Source: Strix aluco
Taxonomy: Eukaryota; Chordata; Aves; Strigiformes; Strigidae
Reading direction: 5' to 3'
Length of the DNA stretch: 64,000 nucleotides
Assembly (NCBI RefSeq): GCF_031877795.1
Contig: NC_133941.1
Location: forward strand, 23,660,251-23,724,250
A program made the position numbers and the translations under genes. Below the pieces are notes generated by a model. That model was not told the DNA's origin and did not search any database. It saw only the letters and a list, made by a program, of their open reading frames with translations. The first letter of the stretch is position 1; each line of letters starts with the position of its first letter. Of the stretch, positions 60,851 to 64,000 are shown one piece after another.

Positions 60851-61582
60851 TGTTTTGGTGATTAGGGATACCAATTAAACTCAAACACCAGAGTGAAAAG
60901 AGCAGGCGTATTTTAGTAGAAATAACTCAATAATATAACAGAATAATACAGAAAACATACAGTAAGAAAACATACAGTAAGAAAAGACAGAAGAGTGCAC
61001 TCAAACAAATAGGAACATACAGGGTGATGCATCAAATCATTACTACCTGAGAGAATAGTGATTAAGAAAGATCCATCACCACTTGCGTACGTTCCCATCA
61101 TCCAGACCCGCAGGCGCTGGGCAGCCCCGGTTGCATCGAGGATTTGTTGAGCCTTTCCCGGCAAGTGGGAAATCCTACGCGGTGCGTCCACCCGTAGCTG
61201 AGGCACCCAAAGTCGCTGTGAGCGGGTCCAGCCTTATATACCCAAAAATCAGCAAGCCAGAATAACTGGCACCTTTGTTTTAAGCAGAAATATCTGGTTT
61301 CAATCTCACATTAGATTCCCCCAGAGCCTGGCCAGGGCTCAAGGGAGAAGCTAAGGGAGCCTCTCTGCTTATCTAACTGGATGAAGCGCAAGGTCTCACA
61401 TCAGGCCACAGTGCCAGACAATGGTGCCCAAGGCCCTGTTACTTTATCCATTTGGCTCAGGGCCTGTTGTTCAGGCTTCAATACTTCCACTCTTTACATC
61501 AGAATAGGTAGGTGGTTATAACTTAGTACCCACCTATAGGTCAACTCTGGCTTGGGCCGGTTGTCCAAGCCTTAGCGCTTCA
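60851..61582 (-). mobile_element. solo LTR-A, retroviral fossil (unit 6)
   Basis: Right flank is GCACC as usual but the left flank is GCGCC. The left 120 bp are divergent from the other copies, including a 17-bp internal duplication (AACATACAGTAAGAAAA). The rest matches the array, so a switch between an older and a homogenised sequence falls inside this LTR. Confidence 0.75.
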
Positions 61583-64000
61583 GCACCCCACCCAGCAGCC
61601 CCCGGCCCCCACCCCCGCTGATCTGGCCCTCTGACAGGGACTGAAGGTGGCCCCGCCAGGGCAGGGGTCGGTGGTTTGGTGACAGAATCCCGCCACCAAC
61701 AGCTTCGGGGTTCAGCCCTTTGTCCTCAGATAAAGGGGGACAGAGCCGTCGCACAAGTGTCGCGGTGGTACCAACGGCAAACCCCCCGAGGCGCCAGCAC
61801 CGGCTGAGCTCCAGGCCCGGGCGCAGCCGTGGATGCCCACGGTGTCCGTCCGTGGCGTCACCAGGCAGGAGCCAGGCATGGGGCTGGCAGAGCATTCCCC
61901 GTACTCTCCAGTGTCATCCAAAAATGTTACTTAAAAGCAGATGATGCCTCAAGTTCAGAATTCTATGAATTGCTCGGGTCTCAATAGATTTCATCTCTAG
62001 ACAGTTAGCAAGCTGTAGTAGTGACAGCATAGCCCTGCGGCACATCACTGAGCCCAGCCCTCTCCTCCTCCGCTCTTCTGCACGTCTGCGCGCATCGGCC
62101 ACAGAAGGAGCAACTTGCACTGCACACGGAAAGACGACGAAAAGGTAGATGCTCCCTCCTCCCACTGACTTACCTGTGGGACTGCTCTCAGGCTCCGGGA
62201 CAGGAACAGATGAAGATGTCGGGAAACCTTCGACAACAAGAGGATTTGAAGGGAAATTGCACCTGAATAAGCTCTTGCCACCTTGTCAGCGTTTACTCTT
62301 TCAAGGAAAGGGACATTGAGAACTTACCTCTGGGATGCCCCAAGGGCTCCAAACCAACATCCAGCCGAGAAGCTGGATAACCGCTGCCCCCAGCCTCATC
62401 TAGAAGCAAGCAGAGATGAGAATCATTGCCCCTGCATGCTGGGATCCACTTCTGCCTTAGGCAACTGCAGGCACGGCAAGGGGCTCGCGTAACCACGTCG
62501 GGGGCAGACAAAGGTGGAGGCTGTCAAAGCCGCAGAGGGGCCTGGTGAGCTCTTGGCTGGCACCCGGCAGCTCTCCACAAACTCCTTCCGGGCCATGTGC
62601 AACGTCCCTCGAGGAGCAGATGGACCAACGTACGGCTCCTGGGGGCTTTCGTACAGGGAGAGCTCTCGCACACGGAGACAAAGCCCTCGCTGAAGCACTG
62701 GAGGGGAAAAGCCACCATCCACGCTTCTCGGGGAGAAGAGCCCGCTGGCCCGTGAAAGGCTGCGCCAGTGGCCGCTGGCTTACCTGCTCCCCGCGGTCGC
62801 CACGGAGCAGCCCGGGCAGCCCCGGCGTGCAGGGCCACCAGGAGGAGGCGGCGGCAGTGGCAGCCGACAGCCATGGCCTCCCTCCCCCATCCAGACACAG
62901 CACAGCAGCAGCGCAAGCGGCACAGAAATCACCACTGCTGCTGTGCCGACCAGGCAGCGCCTCCACACACCTGGGGCAAGTTCTCCATCTCCCCCAGTGC
63001 TGGTGCCTGGGGCCACGCTCCCACCCTTTGGCGCAGTGCGGGACCGATCTGTGTCCGGCAGCACTGGGGCCGCCCGCCCGTGCCGCCATTTTGGGGCTGC
63101 GCCCGACGGCGCCTCGGCAGAAATGCCCGAGGGGGCGGACACCATTTTCCCGCTGAGGAGAGAGAGTCCCGCGGGGGGGCGGTGCCGTGCGGCCCCACAC
63201 CCAATGGGCGTGAGACGCGGCGGATGACAGACGGGTGACCGCCCTCCCTCACAAACTCCCTTCGAAATGGCTTCCGACAAAAACATATGGTGCTTCATCA
63301 GAGAAATCGGTCCATTTTTATCCGTGATCGAATTTTCAAGCAAATTAAGATGAACCTTCAAAAACAATACTGTTTCTTTAGCTTAATTAAACAGTATTTA
63401 GGGAACAGCGCTTCCTCTTCCTTGGTTCTCCGAGCAGGTATCAGCATCCCCAGCTGCCGGGGGGGTTCACCAGAGCAGTTACTTACCGGCGTGGCTCCTG
63501 TTGTCACGTGTGACACGTTCCGTTCACAGCAACGCTCGGGCGTTAAACAGCCTGAACTTACCCAAGGCGTTATCTACAGCGCGACTTCAAACTTGCTGCG
63601 GTCTTTCCAGCGTAGTCACCTGCGCTAAGCGATTTAAGATGACACCAAGCCGAGTGGTGTCGTTGACACGCCTGAGGGACGGGACGCCATCCAGGGGGAT
63701 CTGGGCAAGCACGAGAAAGAAACGCTGTAAAGTGTTGGGCTCTGCGTGTTTTTTTCGAGCGAGATGTAGCCTACTTGCTCCTCACGCACGGAGAATGGAA
63801 GGGCCTCCGGTATGTCGCGAGGCCTTTCACCGGGGGAGCTGGGAATAAAGCTGGGCTGCGGCTTTGCCAGGGTCAGCGCATCAGTGGAGTCACGTGAGAG
63901 ACGGCAGCACTTGTGGGAAGTGGGATCCCCTGCGGATCAGCCGGGCGGGAGCAGAGTAGAGGCTTGACGGCGCTGAGCGGGACACGAGCGTCTCCAGGTG
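61583..64000. repeat. tandem array unit 7, partial
   Basis: The left quarter of a standard unit. It carries the unit 1-3 type marker at 61961 rather than the unit 4-6 type, plus a few private substitutions (61736, 61911, 63757). It runs off the window end. Confidence 0.95.
62040..62980 (-). pseudogene. 3'-truncated relic of the membrane-protein gene (unit 7)
   Basis: Same structure as 10395-11335. Confidence 0.75.

Larger units (their letters stand above)
48483..61582. repeat. tandem array unit 6, enlarged (13,100 bp)
   Basis: From 48483 to about 56150 it follows the standard unit. From about 56155 to 60970 it is a divergent block carrying the long gene copy and LTR-C, then standard LTR-A sequence resumes. 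The extra 3.46 kb is accounted for mainly by about 2.74 kb of additional gene sequence and the 681-bp LTR-C insertion. Confidence 0.9.

Noticed and set aside
1-64000. CRISPR array, tRNA or rRNA genes, bacterial operon structure
   Set aside because: The repeat period is about 9.6 kb with spliced genes; no cloverleaf-like or rRNA-like sequence was recognised by eye.

Overview
This window is a tandem array from a vertebrate nuclear genome, most likely a bird. Support for a bird is indirect: very GC-rich spacers, compact introns, solo retroviral LTRs with target-site duplications, and no SINE-like elements that I recognise. There are no bacterial-style operons. Nearly the whole window repeats a unit of about 9.64 kb. 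Using the right edge of a recurrent LTR as an arbitrary border, the units are 289-9937, 9938-19575, 19576-29208, 29209-38845, 38846-48482, 48483-61582 (enlarged to 13.1 kb) and 61583-64000 (cut by the window end).

Each unit, left to right on the plus strand, holds: (1) a minus-strand, 3'-truncated relic of a small membrane-protein gene; (2) a spacer with a few exon-like minus-strand pieces; (3) a plus-oriented solo LTR of about 691 bp (LTR-B); (4) a GC-rich spacer with a C-rich minisatellite and a long G run; (5) a TATA promoter with three evenly spaced CRE-like sites; (6) a plus-strand six-exon copy of the same gene family; (7) a minus-oriented solo LTR of about 722 bp (LTR-A). The plus copy and the relic of the next unit are therefore convergent, with LTR-A between them.

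The most interesting content is the gene family itself, which I do not recognise. It encodes a type I membrane protein: signal peptide, short Pro/Ser/Gly-rich modules each carried by one phase-1 exon (mostly exactly 72 nt, 24 residues), one membrane span followed by Cys-Cys and a basic stretch, and a short cytoplasmic tail ending in PPWYP (a PPxY motif). The ordinary array copies are short (186 residues). Unit 6 carries a longer copy (55567-59981, about 415 residues). It has extra module exons, an internal 1,162-bp tandem duplication, and a third solo LTR inserted 10 nt after its stop codon.

Units 2-6 are nearly identical, so the array is young or homogenised. Unit 1 up to about 7.75 kb differs from the others mainly by single-base indels in base runs, which looks like unpolished consensus rather than biology. 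No RNA genes, CRISPR arrays or intact mobile elements were seen.
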